Shown: positions 35,366-43,237 of the stretch, one piece after another
Position numbering within the stretch: the first letter of the stretch is position 1
Layout: every line of letters starts with the position of its first letter
Origin: an uncultured Bacteroidia bacterium
Lineage (GTDB): Bacteria > Bacteroidota > Bacteroidia > Bacteroidales > UBA932
Direction: 5' to 3'
Length of the DNA: 54,598 nt
Assembly (NCBI GenBank): GCA_902796555.1
Contig: CADBPR010000100.1
Coordinates: 1-54,598 of the forward strand
Made by a program: the position numbers and the translations under genes
The notes under the pieces: model-generated
Database searches by the model: none
Seen by the model: the letters and a program-made list of their open reading frames with translations, nothing else
What the model was told of the DNA's origin: nothing

Positions 35366-37456
35366 TTAGAATCCGGGATTCTGGGTCATGTTGGTCATCT
35401 CGGCCAGGTGCTGGGCGTAGATGGGGAACAGGTAGTCACGGTCGGTGAAAGTAGGGTTGCCACCGCCGACATAGTCGTTGTTCACCCGCTGATACTGCTC
35501 CTCATAGGTCGTGGCGGAGCACTTCAGGGTCCAGTTGTAGGTGGTGTATTCCTCCTTGGCGGTCATCCAGCGGACACAGTCGTAGTGGCGCAGGGTTTCG
35601 CCGTTGAATTCCACCATCCGCTCCATCCGGAGCGCTTCGCGCAGCAGGTCGCGGTCGCCGTCGATGCCCGGGTAGGCCTCTTCAATCTTGTTCAGACCGG
35701 CGCGGGCACGCACCCGGTTGATGTATTCGCAGGCCGTGACCAGGTCCGGAGCCGGCTTCTCAATCAGGCACTCGGCGTAATTGAGATAAATCTCGGCCAG
35801 ACGGATGGACGGATAGACCACCGCCATCTGATAGGCAGCCCAGTTGTTGAGCGGCCGGTCGGTGGGATACCACTTGCGCCACAGGTAACCGACGCGGTTG
35901 GCATCGCCGGAAGACACCCACGGGGAGGAACAGGCGGAGCTGTTGTAGCAGGTAAAGTAAATCGGACCGCCCTCACGGTTCTTGTCCGGCCAGGGGAAGC
36001 CGCTGGGCACCAGGCACTGGTAGTAGCGGGCGTCGCGGCCGACCGTGCTGTTGTGGGCCTTGAAACCGGTCGGATGGGTCGGGTCCAGCGTCGGGTCACC
36101 CTGCCAGGGGGCGTTCACCGGCACCTTGTAGTTTTCGGTCCAGCCTTCGGCCTGATAGCCGGAAAGCGGGTCCACGTTCGGCTTGGAATAGTCCAGGCGG
36201 CCGTTGGTCTTCTGGTACATGTTGCCCAGCTGGAGGGGATAACGGCCTGTCGCCTGCATCGGGAAGGCGTCCACCAGTTTCAGGGACGGGGTGATACCGG
36301 AATAACCGGCCAGTTCCAGACCGTTGGCCAGGGTACAGACGATAATCTGTCCGGCACCGGCCACATAGGAGCCGTATTCGGAAGATTCGCGCTTCCACCA
36401 GCCCCAGATGGTTTCCTTGTTCCACGGCTGCTGGAAGATGGCCTCATAGTCGGACGCAGCCACCTGCATCGGGTTGGGATTGGTGGTGGTACCCTGCATC
36501 AGGGCATATTCACCGGTTTCAGCCAGGTCAATCAGGTCTTTCTGGGCCTGGGCAGCGATATCCCATTTGTTCGGATCGTATTCCGGGAAGAACTTCTTGC
36601 CGTTGGTCTTGCTGACGAAGTTGTCATACAGACCGGTACCGTTCTGACCGTTGTACAGCGGGGAGGCCTGCATCAGGGCGACACGGGCCTTGACGGCCAT
36701 GGCGGCACCCCGGGTCGCACGGCCCTGCCAGGTGGCGGACTGCTCGCCGTAGTCGCCCACGTGAATCGGCAGGTCGGCAATGGCGCCGTCCAGCTCACGC
36801 AGGATGAAGTCGAAGCATTCCTGCACCGTGTTGCGCTCCAGCGTCGCACCGTCCACTTTCAGGTCGGGCGTGACAGGGTTGCCGTTCTCGTCCATCCACA
36901 GATAGACCGGGCCATACTGGCGGAACAGCACATAATAGTAGTAGGCACGCAGGAAACGGGCTTCCGCCTTGGACTGCTTGATCAGCAGGGCGATTTCGTC
37001 CTTGGTTTTGTTGCCGTATTCGGCCACCTGGTCGATATGCTCCAGGAACACGGAGCACTGGGCGATGGCCTTGTAGAATTTCTCCCAGGTCAGGAAGCCG
37101 GCCACGTCCATGGAACCGCTGTAGGTCACGGAAGTGGCGGAGGAATAGTTCCCTTCGCGGAAGGTCAGGTAATTGACCCACTGGGTCCAGGAGAACTGGG
37201 CTTCATCCGAACGGGGCACCACCCAGCCTTCCCGGTTGTTGATGGATTCGTCCTGCGGGATGAAGGAGTACAGATGGGCCAGATACCGGAACGCCGTGGT
37301 TCCCTTGGCAAAGATTTCATCGATGGTGGCCTGGTCATACAGGTTCACCTCCAGGAATTTGCTCCCGCCCTTCTGACCTTCTTCCTGTTCCTTGGTGCAG
37401 GACAGGGAAAGGGAAAGCAGGGACAAAGCTATCAATATTCTTGCGATATGTTTCAT
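35366..37456 (-). CDS. SusD/RagB-family lipoprotein (second locus)
   Basis: The 696-residue lipoprotein (MKHIARILIALSLLSLSLSC) is longer than most SusD proteins (about 500-580). The N-terminal SusD region includes the EARFLRAYYYYVLFRQYGPV helix, the usual signature. The C-terminal region has RLAEIYLNYAECLIE, ACEYINRVRARAGL and LREALRMERMVEFNGE, typical of RagB/SusD. The extra length lies in the middle (about 270-480), with many aromatic residues and loops, perhaps for a bulkier ligand. It pairs with the SusC gene 15 bp upstream. Confidence 0.92.
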   Translation of the reverse strand: MKHIARILIALSLLSLSLSCTKEQEEGQKGGSKFLEVNLYDQATIDEIFAKGTTAFRYLAHLYSFIPQDESINNREGWVVPRSDEAQFSWTQWVNYLTFREGNYSSATSVTYSGSMDVAGFLTWEKFYKAIAQCSVFLEHIDQVAEYGNKTKDEIALLIKQSKAEARFLRAYYYYVLFRQYGPVYLWMDENGNPVTPDLKVDGATLERNTVQECFDFILRELDGAIADLPIHVGDYGEQSATWQGRATRGAAMAVKARVALMQASPLYNGQNGTGLYDNFVSKTNGKKFFPEYDPNKWDIAAQAQKDLIDLAETGEYALMQGTTTNPNPMQVAASDYEAIFQQPWNKETIWGWWKRESSEYGSYVAGAGQIIVCTLANGLELAGYSGITPSLKLVDAFPMQATGRYPLQLGNMYQKTNGRLDYSKPNVDPLSGYQAEGWTENYKVPVNAPWQGDPTLDPTHPTGFKAHNSTVGRDARYYQCLVPSGFPWPDKNREGGPIYFTCYNSSACSSPWVSSGDANRVGYLWRKWYPTDRPLNNWAAYQMAVVYPSIRLAEIYLNYAECLIEKPAPDLVTACEYINRVRARAGLNKIEEAYPGIDGDRDLLREALRMERMVEFNGETLRHYDCVRWMTAKEEYTTYNWTLKCSATTYEEQYQRVNNDYVGGGNPTFTDRDYLFPIYAQHLAEMTNMTQNPGF

Positions 37457-37471
37457 AATCTGTCCTCTCTT

Positions 37472-40400
37472 TTAGAACGCAATATTAAGACCGAAACTGT
37501 AGGTGCGCATCTGCGGGTACGTGTTGCCGTTGCTGGCATTCAGCTCCGGGTCCCACAGTTTGAACTTGGAGAAAGTCAGCAGGTTGACACCCTGGGCATA
37601 GATACGGACCGTGCTGAGGCCAATCTTGCGGGTCAACCGCTTCGGGAAGGTATAGCCGAGTTCGGCATTCTTCAGACGCATGAAGCTCATGTCGCGCTGC
37701 CAATACGTGGAAAGAGCCGACTGCCCGTCCTGAACGACATTCACCTGGTTGTTTTCCACCTTGTTGGTGGCCAGACGCGGATACGGGGCGTTCGGATTGG
37801 GGTTGTCCACCGTCCAGCGGTTTTCCGCCACGTCGGCATAAATCTGGCCGAGCTGGCGCATGTTGGTGGAGGCACCGTAGAGGTTGGCACCCGTGATGAA
37901 ACGGGTATAGTTGGCTACGCCGGAGAAGAAGACGGAGGCATCCACGCCGTGCCAGGCCATGCTGAGACCGAAACCGTAGTTGATTTCCGGCACGTGGGTG
38001 TAGCCGATCGGCACGATATCGAAGGAGTCCACCACACCGTCACCGTTGACGTCGCGGTACTTAATATCACCGGGGCGGACATCGCCGAAGGTCTGTTTCG
38101 GCCAGGTGTCGATGTCTTCCTGGTCCTCGAAGAGGCCTTCCGCAATCAGACCGCGCTGCTGGTAAACCGTATATCCGAAGGTGTTCTGATAGGCCCACAG
38201 CTGGGGAGCGATATCATCATAGAGCTTCTGGTTGCGGTTGTAGCTGTAGTTGCCGCGGGCGGACAGATAGAACTTGTTGGAGAAGGTCTTTTCGTACTCC
38301 ACGTTCACCTCGAAACCTTTGTTCTGCAGGCGGCCGATGTTGGCGAACTGGTTGGTATTTTCACCCACGACCGAAGGGATGCTCTGACGAGTCACATAGA
38401 TACCGTCACGCAGCTCCTGGAAGTAGTCGAAATTGACGCTCAATTGGTTGAAGAAACGGGTCTCGATACCGAGGTTCATCTTGCGGGCGGTTTCCCAGCC
38501 CACGGAGTCGTCACCGCGCTGGGCGGTGGCGATACCGGTCACCCAGGTCCGCTTGTTCGCTTCACCGAAGGTAAATCCGGCCGCACCGGTATTCATGGTG
38601 GTGTTGAAGGCGAAACGGGTTCCGCCGATATCACCGTTACCCACCAGACCGTAGGAAGCCTTCAGTTTCAATACGTTGACGGCATCCTTGATGGGCTCCC
38701 AGAACTCCTCGTTGCTAATCATATAGCCCACGGCGATGGACGGGAAGAAACCGAACTGATGGGCCGGGGCGAAGTTCTCGGAACCGTTGTAACCGAAGTT
38801 GCCTTCAATGAAGTAGCGGTCTGCATAGGAATACGACAGACGTCCTGCCAGGCCCAGATACCGGTACGGGAAGGCATAAATATAACTGGCGGGCACGTTT
38901 CTCTGGTGGTTGCGGATGCTGAACAGCATCAGGCCGCTTACCCTGTGCTTGGAGTCGAACACGCGCTCGTAGTTGATGGAGGCGTTGCCCTCGATGGACA
39001 TATTGCTGTCATGTCCGGTATACAGGCTCATATACTCGCTGCCCTCCTGGAGCTGATGCTTGACCAGCGGGAAGTTGCGGATATCGCCGGCCGGGAAGCC
39101 CAGGGACAGGTCCTCCACCGGCTCGCGGCCCAGTTCGGGCGTAGCCTCATAGATGGTCGGATAGATGGAACGGGTCAGCGTGGTGGAAGTCCAGGCGTCC
39201 CAGGCGAACTTGAGGTTGACGCTGAGGCCCTGCAGCCAGTCCGCGAAATCGTCGAAATGCTGGGTCAGGGAAATCAGGGACTGGGCCGTAATCTGGTTGT
39301 TGGCCCGGTAACCGACATGGTTGAGGTCATTATACGGGTTCTGACCCACCAGACCGCGGGAGTAGGTGCCGTCGGACCAGATGGTCGGAATGGCAATCGG
39401 GGTCATCAGGAGCGTATAGGTATAAATGTTCCCCAGGTCGGAAGCCGGCGTGTTCTTCATCGTATATTGGGTGGAGAGGGACAGGCTCAGCTCGGTGCTC
39501 TTGGTGATATTCATATCCGTATTCGCGCGGAAATTGAAGCGGTTGAAGTTCAGGGACGCGTCATAGCGTCTGTTCTCTGCCGGATTGAGGATGGAATTTT
39601 CCCGGTAATAACCGCCGCCCACATAATAACGGACCGTCTTGGTACCGCCCGTCACGCTGACGTTGTAACGCTGGGTGGTTGCCAGGTTCTTGTAGATGGT
39701 GTGCACCCAGTCTACGTTCGGATACAGGTCGGGGTCCGCGCCGGAGAGATACATTTCCTTCTGATATTCGGTAATCGGAGCCGTTTCCGCACCGCTGTCC
39801 ATGTTGACGGCGTTGAAGAAGTCAATCCACTGCTCTGCATTGGCCATATCGGGAATCTTGACCGGCTGGGTCAGGCCGAATTCGGCCTTCAGGCTCACCT
39901 TCGGAGCGGACTCGGCACCACGTTTGGTGGTCACGATAACGATACCGTTGGCGCCCTTCACACCGTAAACAGCTGTGGCAGAGGCATCTTTCAAGATAGA
40001 GAAGGAAGCGATATCGTCGGCATCCACCAGGTCCAGGCTGCGCTCGATACCGTCCACCAGAATCAAAGGCTTGTTGTTGGAGGAGCCGAAGGTGGAGATA
40101 CCACGAATCCAGAAGTCGGCACCGGCACCCGGCTCACCGGTACGCTGCAGCACGACCAGACCGGCCATCTTACCGGCCAGCGAGGAAGACACCTGACCGA
40201 CAGGGGCCTTCAGGGCCTGGGTATCGATGGTGGTGATGGCACCGATGACGGAAGCTTTGCGCTGGGTACCGTAGGCCACGACGGTCACTTCGTCCAGCGC
40301 GCTGGCCTGGGACCGCATGTGGATGGTCAGCTCGCGCTGGTCACCGATTTTTACTTCTTCGTCTTCAAATCCGAGGAACTGGAAAATCAGCCAATCCCCA

Positions 40401-40642
40401 GGCGTGACGTCAATCGAGAATTTGCCGTCCGGATCGGTCAGCACACCACGGGAAGAACGGCGTACCAATACATACGCACCAGCAATCGGTATGTTCATGT
40501 CATCCAGAACAACACCGGTTACGGTGACCCGCTTCGACGGTTGCTGGGTCGTTTCGGCTTCCGATACGACAGGAGCGGCGAAGGCCGGCAGTCCTCCCAG
40601 CATCAGAGCCAAAACAAGAGTTACGAATGTCTGCTTGGTCAT
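37472..40642 (-). CDS. SusC/RagA-family TonB-dependent receptor (second locus)
   Basis: The ATG at 40642 gives a clean signal peptide (MTKQTFVTLVLALMLGGLPAFA); a longer in-frame start adds 18 non-signal-like residues. The 1056-residue protein has a carboxypeptidase-regulatory-like domain (about 38-112), a TonB-box-like DEVTVVAYG (117-125), a plug domain with WIRGISTFGSSNNKPLILVDG, and a barrel ending GLNIAF. It imports a glycan fragment with its SusD partner. It has its own -7 box at 40732, although the repeat-linker lipoprotein upstream is on the same strand, so the operon may have two promoters. Confidence 0.95.
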   Translation of the reverse strand: MTKQTFVTLVLALMLGGLPAFAAPVVSEAETTQQPSKRVTVTGVVLDDMNIPIAGAYVLVRRSSRGVLTDPDGKFSIDVTPGDWLIFQFLGFEDEEVKIGDQRELTIHMRSQASALDEVTVVAYGTQRKASVIGAITTIDTQALKAPVGQVSSSLAGKMAGLVVLQRTGEPGAGADFWIRGISTFGSSNNKPLILVDGIERSLDLVDADDIASFSILKDASATAVYGVKGANGIVIVTTKRGAESAPKVSLKAEFGLTQPVKIPDMANAEQWIDFFNAVNMDSGAETAPITEYQKEMYLSGADPDLYPNVDWVHTIYKNLATTQRYNVSVTGGTKTVRYYVGGGYYRENSILNPAENRRYDASLNFNRFNFRANTDMNITKSTELSLSLSTQYTMKNTPASDLGNIYTYTLLMTPIAIPTIWSDGTYSRGLVGQNPYNDLNHVGYRANNQITAQSLISLTQHFDDFADWLQGLSVNLKFAWDAWTSTTLTRSIYPTIYEATPELGREPVEDLSLGFPAGDIRNFPLVKHQLQEGSEYMSLYTGHDSNMSIEGNASINYERVFDSKHRVSGLMLFSIRNHQRNVPASYIYAFPYRYLGLAGRLSYSYADRYFIEGNFGYNGSENFAPAHQFGFFPSIAVGYMISNEEFWEPIKDAVNVLKLKASYGLVGNGDIGGTRFAFNTTMNTGAAGFTFGEANKRTWVTGIATAQRGDDSVGWETARKMNLGIETRFFNQLSVNFDYFQELRDGIYVTRQSIPSVVGENTNQFANIGRLQNKGFEVNVEYEKTFSNKFYLSARGNYSYNRNQKLYDDIAPQLWAYQNTFGYTVYQQRGLIAEGLFEDQEDIDTWPKQTFGDVRPGDIKYRDVNGDGVVDSFDIVPIGYTHVPEINYGFGLSMAWHGVDASVFFSGVANYTRFITGANLYGASTNMRQLGQIYADVAENRWTVDNPNPNAPYPRLATNKVENNQVNVVQDGQSALSTYWQRDMSFMRLKNAELGYTFPKRLTRKIGLSTVRIYAQGVNLLTFSKFKLWDPELNASNGNTYPQMRTYSFGLNIAF

Positions 40643-40731
40643 GAAATTTAGTATTAATAGAATCAATATCGCATCCGGGATGGTATGAGCCGCCATTTAC
40701 TTCAAAAAACGAACACCAACCATCAATTTTA

Positions 40732-40739
40732 CAAAGATA
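40732..40739 (-). promoter_or_regulatory. -7 box of the second susC operon
   Basis: The minus strand reads TATCTTTG, a perfect match, 89 bp before the ATG at 40642. The region 40741-40780 is AT-rich but has no clear TTTG at 18-20 bp spacing, as expected for an activated promoter. Confidence 0.55.
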
Positions 40740-40782
40740 TTCAATAATTCTGAATATTTAAATAAAATTCTTTAAAAACGCA

Positions 40783-41892
40783 CTACCGAAACTCGTAATA
40801 TCCGCTCCAGAACAGGGTTTCGTCCTTCCGGAACGTGTAGGGCTTACCGCCGTCCTTGTCACCGATGAGCATGTAATACCCTTTGCCGTTGTTGGCGCCA
40901 TAATATTGGGTCAGAGCGGAATAGGCCGTCGTAGCCAGGTTGTACGCACCCAGGCCCTCGGGGTCCATATGCGCGATGACCCGGTGTCCGCCGGCGGAAT
41001 AGCCCGTCATTTCCCGGACCTTGCCCTTGACCAGCAGGGACGTGGTCGTTTCTGATTCGGTTCCGTCTTCGGTCGTGAAGGTGAAGCGGCTGCAGAAGCC
41101 GTTCGCGATTTGCATTCCGTAATAGACCGTGACCCGCACATCTTCCAGGGCACGGGCCTCCAGGCTGACATAGAGCCGGCCGCCGCGGAAGGTGTAAGTG
41201 ACCGTTTCTTCCAGCACGAAACGTTTGGCGTCGTCAAACTTGGTATTGGCCGCCTCCACCAGGTTATAGACCGTGCAGCTGGCCTCGCGCGCCTGTACCG
41301 TTCCCATGGGCACCGGCTCGCCGTCGGCCACCACGGCGATGCGCTGCGTACGCGCAGTCGGGTCGCCGGTACCGTCTCCGTTCGACCCATGCCATCCGCC
41401 GGTAAAGCCCCAGGCTTTCTCCGTCTGGCTGGTTGACGCCACGGTCCGCATGTTCCAGGGGCCGACCCAGTCCGTGTAACTGCGGAAGGACTCATTGCCG
41501 ATGGTATACTGGTCCAGCTGGACGGTATGGTTGGCGCTGACGGGGGCCAGGGTCAGCAGCAGGTTTTCCCCACCGGTGGAGCGGCCCGAGAAAACGACCC
41601 GCATCGCATCCCCGTCCACCGTGAGGGTAAACGGCTCCGGAGCAGGGTCCTGAGACGGCTCCTCAGAAGGTTCCACAGAAGGGTCGGGCGACGGTTCCTC
41701 AGAAGGTTCTTCGGAGGGGTCAGGAGACGGCTCCGCGGAGGGCTCGGCCGAAGCATCCCGGCTCGGGTCGCCGGAAGGCGTAACGACAGCCGGGTCGTCG
41801 GAAGTCACCGGCGGCAGCGTTCCGGCGGCACGTCCGCCTTTACAGGACAATATCAGCAGCGAGAGAATAACAAGGGCAATCTGTCTGTTCAT
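40783..41892 (-). CDS. Surface lipoprotein with Pro-Ser-Glu/Asp linker, unknown function
   Basis: The start MNRQIALVILSLLILSC gives a lipobox (LILSC region). Residues 39-87 are a low-complexity linker of PSxEPSxDPS units, which would hold the rest away from the membrane. The mature domain (about 88-369) is all-beta in character and rich in tryptophan and tyrosine (WVGPWNMRTV, WGFTGGWHGSNGDG, YYGANNGKGYYM). I do not recognise the family. It lies just before the second susC gene on the same strand and downstream of a terminated leader RNA, so it is probably part of that locus as a glycan-binding or sensing lipoprotein. Confidence 0.7.
   Translation of the reverse strand: MNRQIALVILSLLILSCKGGRAAGTLPPVTSDDPAVVTPSGDPSRDASAEPSAEPSPDPSEEPSEEPSPDPSVEPSEEPSQDPAPEPFTLTVDGDAMRVVFSGRSTGGENLLLTLAPVSANHTVQLDQYTIGNESFRSYTDWVGPWNMRTVASTSQTEKAWGFTGGWHGSNGDGTGDPTARTQRIAVVADGEPVPMGTVQAREASCTVYNLVEAANTKFDDAKRFVLEETVTYTFRGGRLYVSLEARALEDVRVTVYYGMQIANGFCSRFTFTTEDGTESETTTSLLVKGKVREMTGYSAGGHRVIAHMDPEGLGAYNLATTAYSALTQYYGANNGKGYYMLIGDKDGGKPYTFRKDETLFWSGYYEFR
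41632..41778 (-). repeat. Coding tandem repeat: PSxE/PSxD linker
   Basis: The DNA has an imperfect repeat with a 9-12-bp period, built on tcctcagaaggttc-like units, encoding the acidic Pro-Ser linker of the lipoprotein at 40783-41892. Such repeats can change in length by slippage without frameshift when the unit is a multiple of three. Confidence 0.65.
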
Positions 41893-41924
41893 GATGATAT
41901 GCGGTTATTGGGGTTAATGGTATA

Positions 41925-41932
41925 CAAATATA
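41925..41932 (-). promoter_or_regulatory. -7 box just before the linker-lipoprotein gene
   Basis: The minus strand reads TATATTTG, a perfect match, 32 bp before the ATG at 41892. The expected -33 position falls in the U-run and hairpin of the upstream terminator, so this promoter may be weak or controlled. Confidence 0.5.
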
Positions 41933-41943
41933 AGAATTTTCAT

Positions 41944-41980
41944 AAAAAATTAGGCCGTGGCTTTCCCCAAAACCACGGCC
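41944..41980 (-). terminator. Terminator inside the leader of the second Sus locus
   Basis: An 8-bp stem GGCCGTGG / CCACGGCC with a 12-nt loop is followed on the minus strand by TAATTTTTT. No protein gene ends upstream of it on this strand, so it must act on a short transcript or leader. Confidence 0.7.
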
Positions 41981-42027
41981 CGTATAAAACGAACTTAACA
42001 AATAGACACGAAAAAACTTCAAATGTC
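41944..42027 (-). ncRNA. Candidate ~84-nt small RNA or attenuated leader
   Basis: A near-consensus promoter (42033-42064) fires leftward; the predicted start is near 42027. About 50 nt of AU-rich sequence is followed by an 8-bp GC-rich hairpin (GGCCGTGG 41953-41960 with CCACGGCC 41973-41980, 12-nt loop) and then, on the minus strand, UAA and six U (41949-41944). This has all the parts of a small terminated RNA and contains no plausible coding frame. Readthrough would continue into the linker-lipoprotein gene, so it could equally be an attenuator. No known RNA family is recognised. Confidence 0.5.
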
Positions 42028-42032
42028 CAGTG

Positions 42033-42064
42033 CAAAGGTACGGCATATAAATCGTTTTTCCAAA
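42033..42064 (-). promoter_or_regulatory. Strong promoter of the candidate small RNA
   Basis: On the minus strand, TTTG at 42064-42061 and TACCTTTG at 42040-42033 are spaced 20 bp apart, an almost ideal Bacteroidetes promoter. It points away from the AraC gene and toward the terminator at 41944-41980. Confidence 0.65.
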
Positions 42065-42099
42065 TAAATTTGAAAAATAATTTTTCGATTTTCTTCCAA

Positions 42100-42197
42100 A
42101 TTGAAAGCCATATCGCCGGATAGATTTCAATCTCAATCAGTTAGCCCTGGAAATAATTTTTGTTCATATGCACCGAATCTCGACCGAAAGGTGAACA
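42100..42197. promoter_or_regulatory. Two inverted repeats, possible operators
   Basis: ATTGAAA (42100-42106) faces TTTCAAT (42125-42131), and TGTTCA (42161-42166) faces TGAACA (42192-42197). Both lie between the divergent promoters for the small RNA and the AraC regulator, where autoregulatory sites are expected. Binding is not shown by the sequence. Confidence 0.3.
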
Positions 42198-42240
42198 CCC
42201 GGCCGGTAACGGGGCGGCATATCTATTGACTTTTCGTCCT

Positions 42241-42268
42241 TTTGAACAATTTTGAGGCATACTATTTG
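42241..42268 (+). promoter_or_regulatory. Possible promoter of the AraC regulator
   Basis: TTTG at 42241-42244 and TATTTG at 42263-42268 are spaced 18 bp apart. The -7 is an imperfect form of TAnnTTTG. It lies 47 bp before the ATG at 42316. Confidence 0.4.
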
Positions 42269-42315
42269 CAAAAAGCTGCCATAATTACCCAAATAGAAAA
42301 GTATTACACCAATCA

Positions 42316-43230
42316 ATGAGTGAACCGCTCCAGAACATCAGCATCAACCAACTGAGGCATCACCTGCATGGCGGCAGCAACGACGCCAGCCTCGGAAACG
42401 ACTTTTTCCTGAAGGAAATACGGTACGACAATTCCATGCAACAGCTCCGGCACCCTTTCCGTTTCGACGGATACATCGGCCTTTTCTGCCTGAGCGGGAG
42501 TTTTACCGTGGAAATCAACATGAAGCGCTACAAAATCCGGCCGAACAACTTCATGGTCTGCGTTCCGGGCTACATTATGCACATCTGCGACATCGACACC
42601 ACCCCTTCGGAGGACCTGCATTTCATCATCGTCGCAATGTCCAAAGACTACATGCCCGCCATCCGGCTGGATGTCAACCGGCTCTTCAACGAAGGGATGA
42701 CCGTGCTGGAAACGCCTGTGGTGAGCCTGAATGAAAAGGAATACGCCCTCTGCAAAAAATACATGGACCTGGCGCTGGACGTCCTGTCCTCCACGCTGTC
42801 GGACAAAAAAGGCGTACTGTCCCACCTGATTGCCTCCGTGATGCACCTGTTCAGCCAGATTTGGGACCGGCACATCGAAAGCGCCCGGTCGACCGGGACC
42901 GCGGCGACCCCGCGCAACAAAATGATTTTCGAGCAGTTCCTCAAACTGGTGGCGGAGTATCATACCACGTACCGGAACATGGCCTTCTATGCAGAGCGCA
43001 TGTGCCTGACGCCCAAGTATTTGTCCAAACTTATCAAACAAGCGAGCGGACGTTCCGCCCCCGAATGGATTGACTCGTTCGTCATCCTGGAGGCGAAAAA
43101 TCTGCTCAAATACTCCGACACCACCATCAAGGAAATCGTCTACCGACTGCACTTCCCCAACCAGAGTGTCTTCTATAAGTTTTTCAAGGCACACACGGGA
43201 ATGACCCCGAGCGAATACAGAAACTCCTGA
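42316..43230 (+). CDS. AraC-family regulator with cupin-like sensor domain
   Basis: The 304-residue cytoplasmic regulator has an N-terminal cupin-like ligand domain (about residues 30-165, FDGYIGLFCLSGSFTVEINMKRYKIRPNN) and two C-terminal helix-turn-helix units (about 208-302; YAERMCLTPKYLSKLIK and IKEIVYRLHFPNQSVFYKFFKAHTG). It is transcribed away from the second Sus locus and is the natural candidate to control that locus in response to an intracellular sugar signal. Only 7 bp separate its stop from the convergent acyl-CoA ligase gene. Confidence 0.9.
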   Translation: MSEPLQNISINQLRHHLHGGSNDASLGNDFFLKEIRYDNSMQQLRHPFRFDGYIGLFCLSGSFTVEINMKRYKIRPNNFMVCVPGYIMHICDIDTTPSEDLHFIIVAMSKDYMPAIRLDVNRLFNEGMTVLETPVVSLNEKEYALCKKYMDLALDVLSSTLSDKKGVLSHLIASVMHLFSQIWDRHIESARSTGTAATPRNKMIFEQFLKLVAEYHTTYRNMAFYAERMCLTPKYLSKLIKQASGRSAPEWIDSFVILEAKNLLKYSDTTIKEIVYRLHFPNQSVFYKFFKAHTGMTPSEYRNS

Positions 43231-43237
43231 GGCCCTG

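Larger units (their letters stand above)
41893..42315. other. 423-bp divergent regulatory region
   Basis: The gap between the linker-lipoprotein gene and the AraC regulator holds a leftward -7 box (41925), a terminator-ended short transcription unit (41944-42064), two inverted repeats (42100-42131 and 42161-42197) and a rightward promoter for the regulator (42241-42268). No coding frame in it looks real. Confidence 0.6.

Noticed and set aside
35408-40651. A 1.7-thousand-codon open frame antisense to the second susC and susD genes
   Set aside because: It runs opposite two clear SusC/SusD genes, has no domain and a biased, low-complexity composition; it is open because of GC-rich third positions in the real genes.
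41632-41778. Possible CRISPR-like or satellite repeat
   Set aside because: The repeats are short, in frame, without spacers, and encode a Pro-Ser-Glu/Asp linker.
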